Shown here in pieces: positions 26,557-35,004 of a DNA stretch of 64,000 nt. Numbering within the stretch: the stretch's first letter is position 1; each line of letters begins with the position of its first letter. The translations under genes and the position numbers were made by a program. Below the pieces are notes generated by a model. The model was given only the letters and a program-made list of their open reading frames with translations. It was not told the DNA's origin and made no database searches. This DNA comes from Halobacteriales archaeon QS_4_62_28 (GTDB lineage: Archaea > Halobacteriota > Halobacteria > Halobacteriales > Haloarculaceae), in assembly GCA_003021685.1 (NCBI GenBank), contig PXRO01000008.1:16319-80318 (forward strand), in the 5' to 3' direction.

Positions 26557-27687
26557 ATGCCAGAGATGGAAACCGCCCAATTCGAGACTGATCTCAGCCT
26601 CTTCAAATACGACAACCTCGAGCAACTCCCGCCGGAGTACCGGGACCTCGGGGAAGCAGAACGAACCGAGCGCATAGAGCGCGCACTCGACACGCTCGGC
26701 GACGACGTGGTGATCCTGGGCCACAACTACCAGCGCCGGGAGATCGTCGAACACGCCGACTTCATCGGCGACTCCTACCAGCTCAGCAAGGAGGCCGCAA
26801 GCGCCGACGCCGACTACGTCATTTTCGGCGGCGTGACGTTCATGGCCGAATCCGCCGACATCATCACCGACGACAGCCAGCGGGTAATCCTCCCGAGCAT
26901 GGAGGCGTCCTGTCCGATGGCCGGGATGGCCGAAGCTCTGCAGGTCGACGCCGCGTGGGCCGAACTCACCGCGGAAACCGATGCCAACGTTATCCCGATC
27001 ACCTACATGAACAGCTACGCCGACCTGAAGGCGTTCTGTGCCGAGCAGGGCGGGCTGGTCTGTACGTCCTCGAACGCCCACAAGGCCTTCGAGTATGCCT
27101 TCGAGAAGGGAGACAAGGTCCTCTTTTTACCCGACAAGCACCTCGGAGAGAACACGGCCTACCGACTCGGACTCGAGGACGAAATCGTCGAGTGGGATCC
27201 CTGGGATCCCGAGTCCAAGGACGCCAGCAAGGCCGTCGAGAACGACATCATCCTCTGGGACGGCTACTGCCAGGTCCACGAGCGCTTTCGCCAGTCCCAC
27301 ATCGAGCAGATCCGCGCGGAGTACGACGACGCCAACGTCATCGTCCACCCCGAGTGTCGCCGCGAGGTCGTCGAGGCTGCCGACAGGGCAGGCTCTACCG
27401 CCACGATCTGCGAAACCGTCGAGAACGCAGATCCCGGCGACACCTGGGCCATCGGCACCGAGATCCACCTCACGAACCACCTCCAGCGCTGGCATCCCGA
27501 GGTAAACGTCGTGCCGCTGTGTGGCGACGCCTGCATGGACTGTAACGCGATGCGACAGATCGACCCGAACTACCTGACGTGGGTGCTAGAAGAACTGGTC
27601 GCGGGCCGCGAGCGCAACGTCATCCGGGTCGCGCCCGAGGAGAAGGACCTCGCACAGGTCGCACTCGACCGGATGCTGGAGATCTAA
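26557..27687 (+). CDS. nadA: Quinolinate synthase A
   Basis: A 376-residue 4Fe-4S enzyme condensing iminoaspartate with dihydroxyacetone phosphate to quinolinate. Motifs: ILGHNYQRREIVEHADFIGD, PSMEASCPMAGMAEA (first Cys), CTSSNAHKAFEYA, VHPECRREV (second Cys), and the C-terminal CGDACMDCNAMRQ (third cluster Cys plus two extra). The ATG at 26557 (MPEMETAQFETDLSLF) fits the family; the upstream 42-residue extension is not used. It leads the nadABC operon: nadB starts 2 bp after its stop. Confidence 0.95.
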   Translation: MPEMETAQFETDLSLFKYDNLEQLPPEYRDLGEAERTERIERALDTLGDDVVILGHNYQRREIVEHADFIGDSYQLSKEAASADADYVIFGGVTFMAESADIITDDSQRVILPSMEASCPMAGMAEALQVDAAWAELTAETDANVIPITYMNSYADLKAFCAEQGGLVCTSSNAHKAFEYAFEKGDKVLFLPDKHLGENTAYRLGLEDEIVEWDPWDPESKDASKAVENDIILWDGYCQVHERFRQSHIEQIRAEYDDANVIVHPECRREVVEAADRAGSTATICETVENADPGDTWAIGTEIHLTNHLQRWHPEVNVVPLCGDACMDCNAMRQIDPNYLTWVLEELVAGRERNVIRVAPEEKDLAQVALDRMLEI

Positions 27688-27689
27688 CC

Positions 27690-29255
27690 ATGCCAGAGAC
27701 CACTGACGTCCTCGTCGTCGGGTCCGGTATCGCCGGTCTCGCGAGCGCACTCGCCGCCGCACGCGCCGGCCAGGACGTGCTCGTCGCGACGAAAGCCACC
27801 CGCCCGGAGGGGGCCTCCTCCTGGTGGGCGCAGGGCGGCATCGCGGTCGCACGAGACCATCCCGAACAGTTCAAGGAGGACATTATCGCGGCCTCCGACG
27901 ACACCGCCGACCCCGACGCCGTCGACGTCCTCGTCGAGAACGCCAACGACGCCGTCCGGGACGTGCTCGTCGAGACACTGGCAGTCGAGTTCGACAGCGA
28001 GGACGACGAGGAGTACGACTTCACCCGCGAGGCCGCCCACAGCGAGGACCGCATCCTCCACGTCGATGCCTCGACGGGCAGACACATCCACGTCCCGTTT
28101 CTGAATTACCTCGACGACCACGAGAACATCGAACTCCGCGACGACACCGCCGCGCTCGAACTGGTCCGTCACGAGGGGCGGGTCCACGGCGCGATCCTCG
28201 AATCCGATGGGGCATACGAGCCAGTGTACGCCGGCGCGACGGTGCTCGCGACCGGCGGCATCGGCGACCTGTTCCCGCGCTCGACGAACCCCACCGGTTC
28301 GACCGGCGACGGTATCGCGATGGCCGCGCTGGCCGGCGCAGATCTCGCCGACATGGAGTACGTCCAGTTCCACCCGACGGTGTATACGGGGGGGCAAGCG
28401 GAGCGAGGCCCTCGAAAGGCGAGCGGTGAAACCGCGAGCAGCGAGGACGCCGATCCGTTCCTCGTCAGTGAGGCTGTCCGTGGCGAAGGCGGCCTGCTCC
28501 GGAACGGCGACGGCGAGCGGTTCATGCCCGACTACCACGAGGACGCCGAACTCGCCCCTCGGGACGTGGTCGCTCGCGCCGTCGCGACCGAACGCCGCGA
28601 GACCGGCGTGGTCACGCTGGACGTGGGACCGCTGGACTTTGCAGAAGCGTTCCCGGATCTCGTCGAACTGTGTGAGGATCGCGGCGTCGACTGGACCGAC
28701 GGCATCCCGGTCGCGCCCGCAGAGCACTTCCTCTGTGGCGGCATCGACGTTGACGACCGTGGCCGGACGAGTCTGGATCGCCTGTACGCCGTCGGCGAGT
28801 GTGCCCGTACCGGCGTTCACGGCGCGAACCGCCTCGCCTCGACGAGTCTGCTCGAAGGACTCGTCTGGGGTCTGCGCGCCGGCGAGGACGCCGCCGGAGA
28901 CGAGGCCGACCCCATCGAGGCCCCGGACCTGCTCGAACGAGACCCGGACCTGCCCGACGACTTCGCCCGCCAGAAGTTCCACCGCCTGACCCGCGTGATG
29001 GACGAGTGCGTCGGCCTCGAACGCGACCCCGACGATCTGAACCGGGCGCTTGCCGTGCTGCGCCGACTCAAGGGTGAGGTCGACGCCTACGTGCGAACCC
29101 GGACCGCCCGCTCATTGTACGAACTGCGCAACGCGACTGTGACGGCGCTGCTGGTGACTCGCCACGCCATCGAGAACGACGAGAGTGTCGGGACCCACTA
29201 CGTCGTCGACGCGGCGAGCGAAAGCGAGACGCCGGAACCGCGGGCCGACGACTGA
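27690..29255 (+). CDS. nadB: L-aspartate oxidase (with a low-complexity insertion)
   Basis: A 521-residue FAD enzyme oxidising L-Asp to iminoaspartate for NadA. The FAD fold reads VLVVGSGIAGLASALAAARAG, followed by SSWWAQGGIA and the catalytic region FLVSEAVRGEGG. Between YVQFHPTVYTGG and FLVSEAV the protein carries about 20 more residues than a typical NadB; this segment (AERGPRKASGETASSEDADP) is encoded partly by a 29-bp GC-rich repeat also found in another gene at 32.08 kb. The enzyme is otherwise intact. It overlaps nadC by 1 base (TGATG). Confidence 0.94.
   Translation: MPETTDVLVVGSGIAGLASALAAARAGQDVLVATKATRPEGASSWWAQGGIAVARDHPEQFKEDIIAASDDTADPDAVDVLVENANDAVRDVLVETLAVEFDSEDDEEYDFTREAAHSEDRILHVDASTGRHIHVPFLNYLDDHENIELRDDTAALELVRHEGRVHGAILESDGAYEPVYAGATVLATGGIGDLFPRSTNPTGSTGDGIAMAALAGADLADMEYVQFHPTVYTGGQAERGPRKASGETASSEDADPFLVSEAVRGEGGLLRNGDGERFMPDYHEDAELAPRDVVARAVATERRETGVVTLDVGPLDFAEAFPDLVELCEDRGVDWTDGIPVAPAEHFLCGGIDVDDRGRTSLDRLYAVGECARTGVHGANRLASTSLLEGLVWGLRAGEDAAGDEADPIEAPDLLERDPDLPDDFARQKFHRLTRVMDECVGLERDPDDLNRALAVLRRLKGEVDAYVRTRTARSLYELRNATVTALLVTRHAIENDESVGTHYVVDAASESETPEPRADD
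28397..28425 (+). repeat. 29-bp GC-rich repeat inside nadB (copy 1)
   Basis: The core AGCGGAGCGAGGC then CTCGAAA and GCGAGCG matches 32076-32104 with only two mismatches over 29 bases. Both copies lie in the same codon phase and translate to the same peptide, AERGxRKAS. It coincides with an insertion in NadB relative to the family. Confidence 0.6.
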
Positions 29256-30076
29256 TGCTGACCGACGCCGATATCGGGCGCTGGCTTCGCGAGGACGTGG
29301 GTCACCACGACGTGACCAACGACGTGTCCGGCGAGACGACCGGGAGACTCGTCGCTAAAGAGAGCGGCGTCGCGGCGGGTATCGAGGCCGCCAGCGCAGT
29401 CTTCGACTATCTCGACGTGACGGTGACAGAGCGCCGCGACGGCGGAACCACAGTCGAACCCGGCGAGGTCGTTCTCCGCGTCGAGGGGCCGGCACGTGAC
29501 GTGCTCCGGGCCGAACGCGTCGCCGTCAACGTCGCCGGCCACGCGGCGGGCATCGCGACGAAGACCCGCGCCGCCGTCGATGCGGCACGGACAGTTGATG
29601 ACAGTGTCGCCATCGCCGCGACCCGAAAGACCACGCCCGGCCTGCGCGGGGTCGAAAAGCGCGCTGTCGTTGCGGGCGGGGGCGACACCCACCGGCTGGA
29701 CCTTTCCCACATGGTGATGATCAAGGACAACCACGTCGCCGAGATGGGCCTGGCGGGGGCTATCGAGCACTTCCAGGAGCGAGCTTCCTTCGCCACGCAA
29801 CTCGACGTGGAGGTCGAACGCCCTGCGGATGCGCCACGGGCCGCCGAGGCCGGGGCTGACATCGTCCTGTTCGACAACATGTCTCCCGAGGAGACGGCGA
29901 TGGCCGTTTCGCTGCTCGAAGAGAGTGACGCCGACACGCTGGCGGAAGCCTCCGGCGGGATCACCGTCGAGACGGTCCCGGAGTACGCCGCGACGGGCGT
30001 CGACGTGATTTCGATGGGGAGCCTGACCCACTCCGCGCCGACGCTGGATCTCTCTTTCCGGACCGGCCAGCAGTGA
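29255..30076 (+). CDS. nadC: Nicotinate-nucleotide pyrophosphorylase (quinolinate phosphoribosyltransferase)
   Basis: A 273-residue enzyme converting quinolinate and PRPP to nicotinate mononucleotide. Motifs: EDVGHHDVTND, VAVNVAGHAAGIATKTRAAV (split), ATRKTTPGLRGVEKRAV with the PRPP/quinolinate-binding Arg and Lys, GGGDTHRLDLSHMVMIKDNHV, VEVERPADAPRAAEAGADI and EASGGITVETV. It is last in the nadABC operon and the TGATG junction implies translational coupling with nadB. A short ORF follows. Confidence 0.95.
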   Translation: MLTDADIGRWLREDVGHHDVTNDVSGETTGRLVAKESGVAAGIEAASAVFDYLDVTVTERRDGGTTVEPGEVVLRVEGPARDVLRAERVAVNVAGHAAGIATKTRAAVDAARTVDDSVAIAATRKTTPGLRGVEKRAVVAGGGDTHRLDLSHMVMIKDNHVAEMGLAGAIEHFQERASFATQLDVEVERPADAPRAAEAGADIVLFDNMSPEETAMAVSLLEESDADTLAEASGGITVETVPEYAATGVDVISMGSLTHSAPTLDLSFRTGQQ

Positions 30077-30077
30077 C

Positions 30078-30251
30078 GTGCTCGCGGAAGGCAGCGAGGG
30101 CGGCGGTGCCCGCCACGCCGCCGACCCCGTCGTTTTCGCCGTCGATGCCGGCACGATGCAGGCGAACGACCACCGTATCCTCAAGCGTAGGATCGAGACC
30201 GGTCACGTCCCGCCGAGATACCTTGCTGTACTCGACGAAACCAGACCGTAA
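30078..30251 (+). CDS. Possible small protein downstream of nadC
   Basis: A 57-codon frame from GTG at 30078 begins VLAEGSEGGGARHAADPVVF and ends PPRYLAVLDETRP. Codon choice is haloarchaeal (CTC, GCG, GGC, GAC, GTC), and the stop falls just where GC drops, which argues for coding or for a decayed 3' gene fragment. No Shine-Dalgarno motif or family is recognised. It might be co-transcribed with nadC. Confidence 0.3.
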   Translation: MLAEGSEGGGARHAADPVVFAVDAGTMQANDHRILKRRIETGHVPPRYLAVLDETRP

Positions 30252-30481
30252 TTCCCATTCGAGTTGGATATACTACCAAAACTTCGCTTTCGGCACGGAC
30301 AAATACGGGTTGTGGGAACTACATGCTCCGACTTGGACCTCGACTGCGTCATATGTTCCACCTTCTTTTCTCCTTCGTTACATATCCTGGTGTATGTAGA
30401 GACTATCGCGTCGTCTCGTCATACCTCTGTCTGACGATAGCCAGAAAGTATATCTTAGAGGGACCCTCCTGATTCGTCTTG

Positions 30482-31711
30482 ATGAAGTCGATTCATACCA
30501 TGTTCGTGGTGGTGCTTCTCGTCGCGAGTAGTGCCATCCCAGTTGGAACCGCCGCAGCAACACAACAAAGCGAAGCCTACGCCGGCACGCACGTCGAGTT
30601 CGAGACGACAAGTAACGCGATTGTCGATTACTCGGTGAACGACACCACCGTCTTCGAGTCGGTGAAAGTCCAGTCACAGAGCAGTGCGGAGAGCCAGGGT
30701 GACGTCCAGGCAGGTGTCGGACTGTCGGCAGTCACCGGCATTGCGGGTGAAGCGCTGTCGGTCGAGTCCCATGAAGTCAGCGCGACGGTCACCGCCGAGA
30801 GCGGCGCGACCATGGAGGCCCACGACAACTCACATGGCATTCTCGTCGTCGAGTCGGGTGGCGAGTCACAGTACGTCACTGTCAACGTCTCCAGTTCGTC
30901 ACAGGCCGAGAGCGAGAACGACCAGCACGTCCTCGTAACAACCGAGGACGGAACGAAGGGGTCGTTCATCGTCGTCGGCGACGGCAACGTTACTGTCAAC
31001 GACCGGGGCAACGTCTCTGCGAACCTGGGGAGTGACGGCACGCTCGTGTTCCGCTCCTACTCCGACGAGCGTAGCGAAGACGATGAACAGAAAGAGCAGC
31101 TCATCTCCGAAGGGAAGGCGACCGCTGAAGTGTACGTGATGCAAGCGGGCGACCAGGGAAGTGAGTTCGCGGCCGATGTCGTGCAGTACGGCAACGATAC
31201 GACTGTTGAGGTCACCCAGCAGAGTGAGGGCACGGTGCAGATGACCGCCGAGCGCTCCCAGGAACAGGGCAAAATCATCATGACATCCGTCTCCGAGCAA
31301 GCGATCAGTTCCGTCGAGGACCTGCAGGTGACTGTCGACGGGGAGGCGGCCGCGGAAGCTTCGTCCTACAGCGACCTCGAGAGTACGAGCGAGAGCGACA
31401 CCTCGAAGTTCCTCGTCCGTCAAGAGTCGAGCGCTCAGGCGAGTGCCGACGTGCTCGTCGCGGTGAATCACTTCTCCGAACGGCAGATCACGATGCAAGA
31501 CAGCAGCTCGGACGACAGCGGAAGCGACGATAATACGACTACTGGGGATGAGAGCGACGGGAGCGACAGCGGTACAGCGACTGGAGAAGAAAGCGACGGA
31601 AGTGACGAGACGAATCAAGAAGCGACTGATGCAGGCGGGCCTGGATTCGGTATCGGTGTTACACTCGTCGCACTGATCAGTGTGGCGCTGTACGCGTACC
31701 GGCGATACTGA
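30482..31711 (+). CDS. Secreted surface protein with PGF-CTERM anchor
   Basis: A 409-residue exported protein. Signal peptide: MFVVVLLVASSAIPVGTAAA. The mature part is Ser/Thr/Gln/Asp rich and beta-like, with many N-x-S/T sequons. A Ser/Asp/Gly linker (~345-385) precedes the C-terminal signal GGPGFGIGVTLVALISVALY followed by AYRRY, a PGF-CTERM tripartite tail that archaeosortase A cleaves and lipid-anchors. The ATG at 30482 lies below a TATA-like AAGTATATCTTA (~30 nt). The function is unknown; it may be part of the cell-surface layer. Confidence 0.85.
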   Translation: MKSIHTMFVVVLLVASSAIPVGTAAATQQSEAYAGTHVEFETTSNAIVDYSVNDTTVFESVKVQSQSSAESQGDVQAGVGLSAVTGIAGEALSVESHEVSATVTAESGATMEAHDNSHGILVVESGGESQYVTVNVSSSSQAESENDQHVLVTTEDGTKGSFIVVGDGNVTVNDRGNVSANLGSDGTLVFRSYSDERSEDDEQKEQLISEGKATAEVYVMQAGDQGSEFAADVVQYGNDTTVEVTQQSEGTVQMTAERSQEQGKIIMTSVSEQAISSVEDLQVTVDGEAAAEASSYSDLESTSESDTSKFLVRQESSAQASADVLVAVNHFSERQITMQDSSSDDSGSDDNTTTGDESDGSDSGTATGEESDGSDETNQEATDAGGPGFGIGVTLVALISVALYAYRRY

Positions 31712-31848
31712 GCAGGCAGTTTTCCCGTTATTTTGTTCGCGGAATGTCGCGTGTGCCAAATGTACTGGATAATCGGTACGTTTATCTGAATCTTGCAATA
31801 CCTACACGTGGGAAGCAAGGGGATCGCCGTTCGCGGTCACAGGGACAC

Positions 31849-32727
31849 ATGTCGTCGGAAAACACAGGGACAGGAGCCAGAAACGACTTTCTCCAGCAAC
31901 CGCTTTCTTTGCACCTCGACGACTGCGAGTCGGTCGAGCAGACGCTTACGAACACGCGAGTCGGTGTGACCCGGATCGACGGTGAATCGACGACTATCGA
32001 ACCCGTACAGGAGCGGGGCGCAGTTGCTGCTGTCACGGACAAACGGTTGCTGTTTGCCGTCGGTCGCGAGGAGCGAGCGGAGCGAGGCACTCGAAAAGCG
32101 AGCGACGACGATTTCACCGCATCGATCACCTACGATGCACTCGAAGCCGTCGAGAAGCGGACCGAAACCCTCACCCAGTCACTCGTCGTCGAGGCGGCCG
32201 ACGGGGTGACCTGGGAGTTTACTGCTCGCGAGCCATCGGCGGTCGATACCGCAATCGAGTGTGTCGAACAGCACATGGCCGACCACGAACTCGCTGTCGC
32301 CAGGGGCCACCACGAAGCAGCCGAGGACGCCGGCGACGCGGCCCGCCGCGCCGAGGAACTGGAGGCCGCACTGGACGCCTACCAGAGCGCCGCCGAGTTG
32401 CTCGGGACCGACAAGCGCCGGGTGACTGACGCGGAACGTGCGGCCCGCGAGGACGCAGAGGCGGTCATCGCGACGCTCGTCACCGCACATCGCGACCACG
32501 GTGCCCAGAGCAAAGCGGCCGCAGAGTGGGAGTTTGCGGCCGACAACACGCGATCCGCCGACGAACTATTCGTCGACGCTCGTGAGGCCTACGACCGGGC
32601 ACTCGAACTCGCGCGGGCGTATCCGCCGGGGGACCCCGAGACAATCGAACGCGAGCGAAACGAGGTCGTCGAGGCGATGGAACCGCTCACAGTCGAGTCT
32701 GCCGTCGCCGACGCGACCGGAAACTGA
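31849..32727 (+). CDS. PH-like domain protein with C-terminal helices
   Basis: A 292-residue protein. Residues ~10-145 look like a bacterial-type PH/GRAM domain (VTDKRLLFAVG, then ITYDALEAVEKRTETLTQSL and WEFTAREPSAVD). Residues ~145-292 are long acidic helices with TPR/coiled-coil character. The PH part holds the segment AERGTRKASDDD, encoded by a 29-bp repeat shared with nadB, placed in a surface loop after VGREE. The ATG at 31849 (MSSENTGTGARND) is chosen. It is convergent with gpmI with no base between the stop codons. Confidence 0.7.
   Translation: MSSENTGTGARNDFLQQPLSLHLDDCESVEQTLTNTRVGVTRIDGESTTIEPVQERGAVAAVTDKRLLFAVGREERAERGTRKASDDDFTASITYDALEAVEKRTETLTQSLVVEAADGVTWEFTAREPSAVDTAIECVEQHMADHELAVARGHHEAAEDAGDAARRAEELEAALDAYQSAAELLGTDKRRVTDAERAAREDAEAVIATLVTAHRDHGAQSKAAAEWEFAADNTRSADELFVDAREAYDRALELARAYPPGDPETIERERNEVVEAMEPLTVESAVADATGN
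32076..32104 (+). repeat. 29-bp GC-rich repeat inside PH-like gene (copy 2)
   Basis: Partner of the nadB copy at 28397-28425, in the same codon phase (AERGTRKAS). Related words (TCGCTTCGCTCGCTC) occur in the intergenic region at 42357-42371 on the opposite strand. Confidence 0.6.
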
Positions 32728-34248
32728 TCACTCCAGCAGCGGCGTGCCCGTCATCGCCGGTGGTTGCTCGATGCCCATGAGCGTCAGCATCGTCGGCGCG
32801 AGGTCTGCCAGCGTGCCACCGTCACGGGCACTGCGACCGCCGGCGGTTCCGTCGGGACCGAGATAGATGAAGGGCACCGGATTGAGTGTGTGTGCGGTGT
32901 ACGGGTCGTCTTCGGTCCCCATGTCGTCGGCGTTGCCGTGGTCGGCACAGAGCAGGACGTGGCCGCCGGCCGCCGTAATCGCTTCGACGAGTCGCCCGAG
33001 TTGTTCGTCGACCGCCTCGACGGCTTCGATGGCAGCCTCGGCATCGCCCGTGTGGCCGACCATGTCCGGGTTCGCGTAGTTGAGCACCATCGCGTCCGGG
33101 TCGTCGGCCTCGATGACCTCGATTGCGGTGTCGGTCACCTTCGGGGCGCTCATCGCCGGTTGCAGGTCGTAGGTCGGCACGTCCGGGCTCTCGACGATCC
33201 GGCGGGTCTCGCCGTCGAACTTGATCTCGCGGCCGCCGTTGAGGAAGTAGGTGACGTGGGCGTACTTCTCGGTCTCGGCCAGCCTGAGTTGCGTGTGGCC
33301 GGTCTCTGACAGTACCTCGCCGAGCACGTTTTTGAGCTGGTTCGGCGGGTAGGCCACGGGAAGGTCGAACGTGGCGTCGTACTGGGTCATCGTCACCAGT
33401 CGAACCGCCGGTGGGTCAGTGTTTGCTCCCCAGCCCTCGGGGCGGATGTCCCCGAGCATGCGGGTGAGCTGTCGCGCCCGGTCCGAGCGGAAATTGAAGA
33501 AGACGGCCCCGTCACCGTCCTCGATTGCCGGCCGGTCCTCGATCAGCGTCGGTTCGATGAACTCGTCGGTTTTCCCGCGCTCGTACGATTCGGTGGCTGC
33601 TTCGACGGCTGAGGCCGCGGTGTGCTCGGCCTCGCGGTCGACCATGGCATCGTAGGCCCGCCGCGTCCGGTCCCAGTTCTGGTCGCGGTCCATCGCGTAG
33701 TAACGCCCGCTGACGGTCGCGACGTGGCCTGTGCCCTGGGATTTGGCGTGAGCTTCGAGTTTCGTCAGATACCGTTCGCCACCCGTCGGGGACGTGTCCC
33801 GGCCGTCGGTAAAGGCGTGGGTGACCGCGTCGGTGCCACGCTCTGCGGCGAGGTCGATCAGTGCGTGGAGGTGGCGCTGGTAGGAATGGACACCGCCGTC
33901 AGAGACGAGTCCCATGAAGTGGACTCGACCGTCGTGTTTCTCGGCGGCCTCGAACGCCGAGAGGAGTCGGTCGTTCTCGTAAAAGGTACCATCCGCGACG
34001 GCGTCGGTGATGCGGGCGGAATCCTGCTTGACGACTCGGCCGGCACCGATGTTGAGGTGGCCGACCTCGGAGTTGCCCATCTGTCCTACGGGAAGGCCGA
34101 CGCGATGCCCGTGGGTTTCGAGCGTACTCGACGCGCCAACTGCCCGAAATCGATCAAAATTGGGTGTTTCGGCGGCAGCGACCGCGTTCCGTACGTCCGT
34201 GTCTGGGTTCAAGCCCCAGCCGTCCAGAATGACAAGCCCGACCTGCAT
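32728..34248 (-). CDS. gpmI: 2,3-bisphosphoglycerate-independent phosphoglycerate mutase
   Basis: A 506-residue Mn2+-dependent enzyme interconverting 3- and 2-phosphoglycerate in glycolysis/gluconeogenesis. The alkaline-phosphatase-like metal sites read VILDGWGLNP at the N-terminus, the catalytic Ser is in QMGNSEVGHLNIGAGR (~62), substrate residues are in SDGGVHSYQRHLHAL and AFTDGRDTSP, and late metal ligands are in NPDMVGHTGD and CADHGNADDM. Length and motifs match the bacterial-type iPGM rather than the archaeal ApgM. The ATG at 34248 (MQVGLVILDGWG) is chosen over 34275. Confidence 0.95.
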   Translation of the reverse strand: MQVGLVILDGWGLNPDTDVRNAVAAAETPNFDRFRAVGASSTLETHGHRVGLPVGQMGNSEVGHLNIGAGRVVKQDSARITDAVADGTFYENDRLLSAFEAAEKHDGRVHFMGLVSDGGVHSYQRHLHALIDLAAERGTDAVTHAFTDGRDTSPTGGERYLTKLEAHAKSQGTGHVATVSGRYYAMDRDQNWDRTRRAYDAMVDREAEHTAASAVEAATESYERGKTDEFIEPTLIEDRPAIEDGDGAVFFNFRSDRARQLTRMLGDIRPEGWGANTDPPAVRLVTMTQYDATFDLPVAYPPNQLKNVLGEVLSETGHTQLRLAETEKYAHVTYFLNGGREIKFDGETRRIVESPDVPTYDLQPAMSAPKVTDTAIEVIEADDPDAMVLNYANPDMVGHTGDAEAAIEAVEAVDEQLGRLVEAITAAGGHVLLCADHGNADDMGTEDDPYTAHTLNPVPFIYLGPDGTAGGRSARDGGTLADLAPTMLTLMGIEQPPAMTGTPLLE

Positions 34249-34388
34249 AGATGAGGGGTCACAGGGGTTCCCCAAGACAGTTCGGGATTCGCCACTATCG
34301 GCGACCGTGTCGTCGTCCCCGTCAGCGGAAGGGGTCGGTCGTCGCCGCGAACCCCGAAGTTATACGTCTCGCTGGCAAGGCTTGTGGT

Positions 34389-34781
34389 ATGAGTCGGAGC
34401 ATCATCGGCGACGAACTCGCTGAGAACCTCGTCACGACCGCCCGCACGGCGACTGGAGATAGCCTGCGATCAGTGACGTATTTCACCCGGGCGAACTTCG
34501 AGCAACTCTACCTTCGGGAGGACCTCGAGCAGGACGCCGACCTCAACGACTTCGTCGGCCACGAGTGGCAGGGGTACAAACAGACCGTGAACGCGTATCA
34601 GGAGTCCGAACTCGGCGACTACGAGTTCACCGTTCGCGCCTTCGAGAACGGCTATCTGTTGCGGGTCACCTCCGAGCGCTCCGGTGTTCTCATCACGACC
34701 GACGGTCTCTCGATGCAATCCTACGAGGAGATCGCGGAGGCCATCGGACGGATGCTCGAACAGCGATCTGACGACGACTGA
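34389..34781 (+). CDS. Uncharacterised haloarchaeal protein
   Basis: A 130-residue soluble acidic protein beginning MSRSIIGDELAENLVTTART, with a beta-sheet middle (YEFTVRAFENGYLLRVTSER) and a C-terminal helix (YEEIAEAIGRMLEQ). The fold resembles a small sensor or Roadblock-like alpha/beta domain, but this is a guess. It is divergent from gpmI (140 bp). An upstream in-frame start at 34251 would run into the gpmI promoter and is rejected. Immediately downstream lie remnants of miniature elements. Confidence 0.65.
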   Translation: MSRSIIGDELAENLVTTARTATGDSLRSVTYFTRANFEQLYLREDLEQDADLNDFVGHEWQGYKQTVNAYQESELGDYEFTVRAFENGYLLRVTSERSGVLITTDGLSMQSYEEIAEAIGRMLEQRSDDD

Positions 34782-34861
34782 TACAGTAGGGTTTGCAAGT
34801 TTTCACTTCACCTGATCGCGCGCATGCAATCGGATAGAGCAATCGGTCGCAAATGCTACCA

Positions 34862-34938
34862 CATACCGGTGGACGTACGCACTGATACATTCAGCCCGGG
34901 GTCGCGAATCTCGTGACACAGTGATAGCCGGCGGTATT
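34862..34938. repeat. Miniature inverted-repeat element, degenerate copy (A3)
   Basis: Begins CATACCGGTGGACGTACGC like the copies at 43671 and 47734, keeps the internal GATACATTCAG word, and ends CCGGCGGTATT, a decayed right terminal repeat. About 77 bp. The preceding bases (34782-34860) vaguely resemble the second element family (TTGATCGCGCG word). It lies upstream of nurA. Confidence 0.5.
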
Positions 34939-35004
34939 AGCCGGTCCGGCGGGAACGCCTCGACGGGGAACAATTCTTATACGGTATCGGCGAAACCCAC
35001 AGAT

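Noticed and set aside
27684..28982. 432-codon ORF antisense to nadB
   Set aside because: It is a GC-rich shadow; NadB motifs are intact on the plus strand and the antisense product has no family character.
32764..33309. 181-codon plus-strand ORF within gpmI
   Set aside because: Antisense shadow of an intact metabolic gene.
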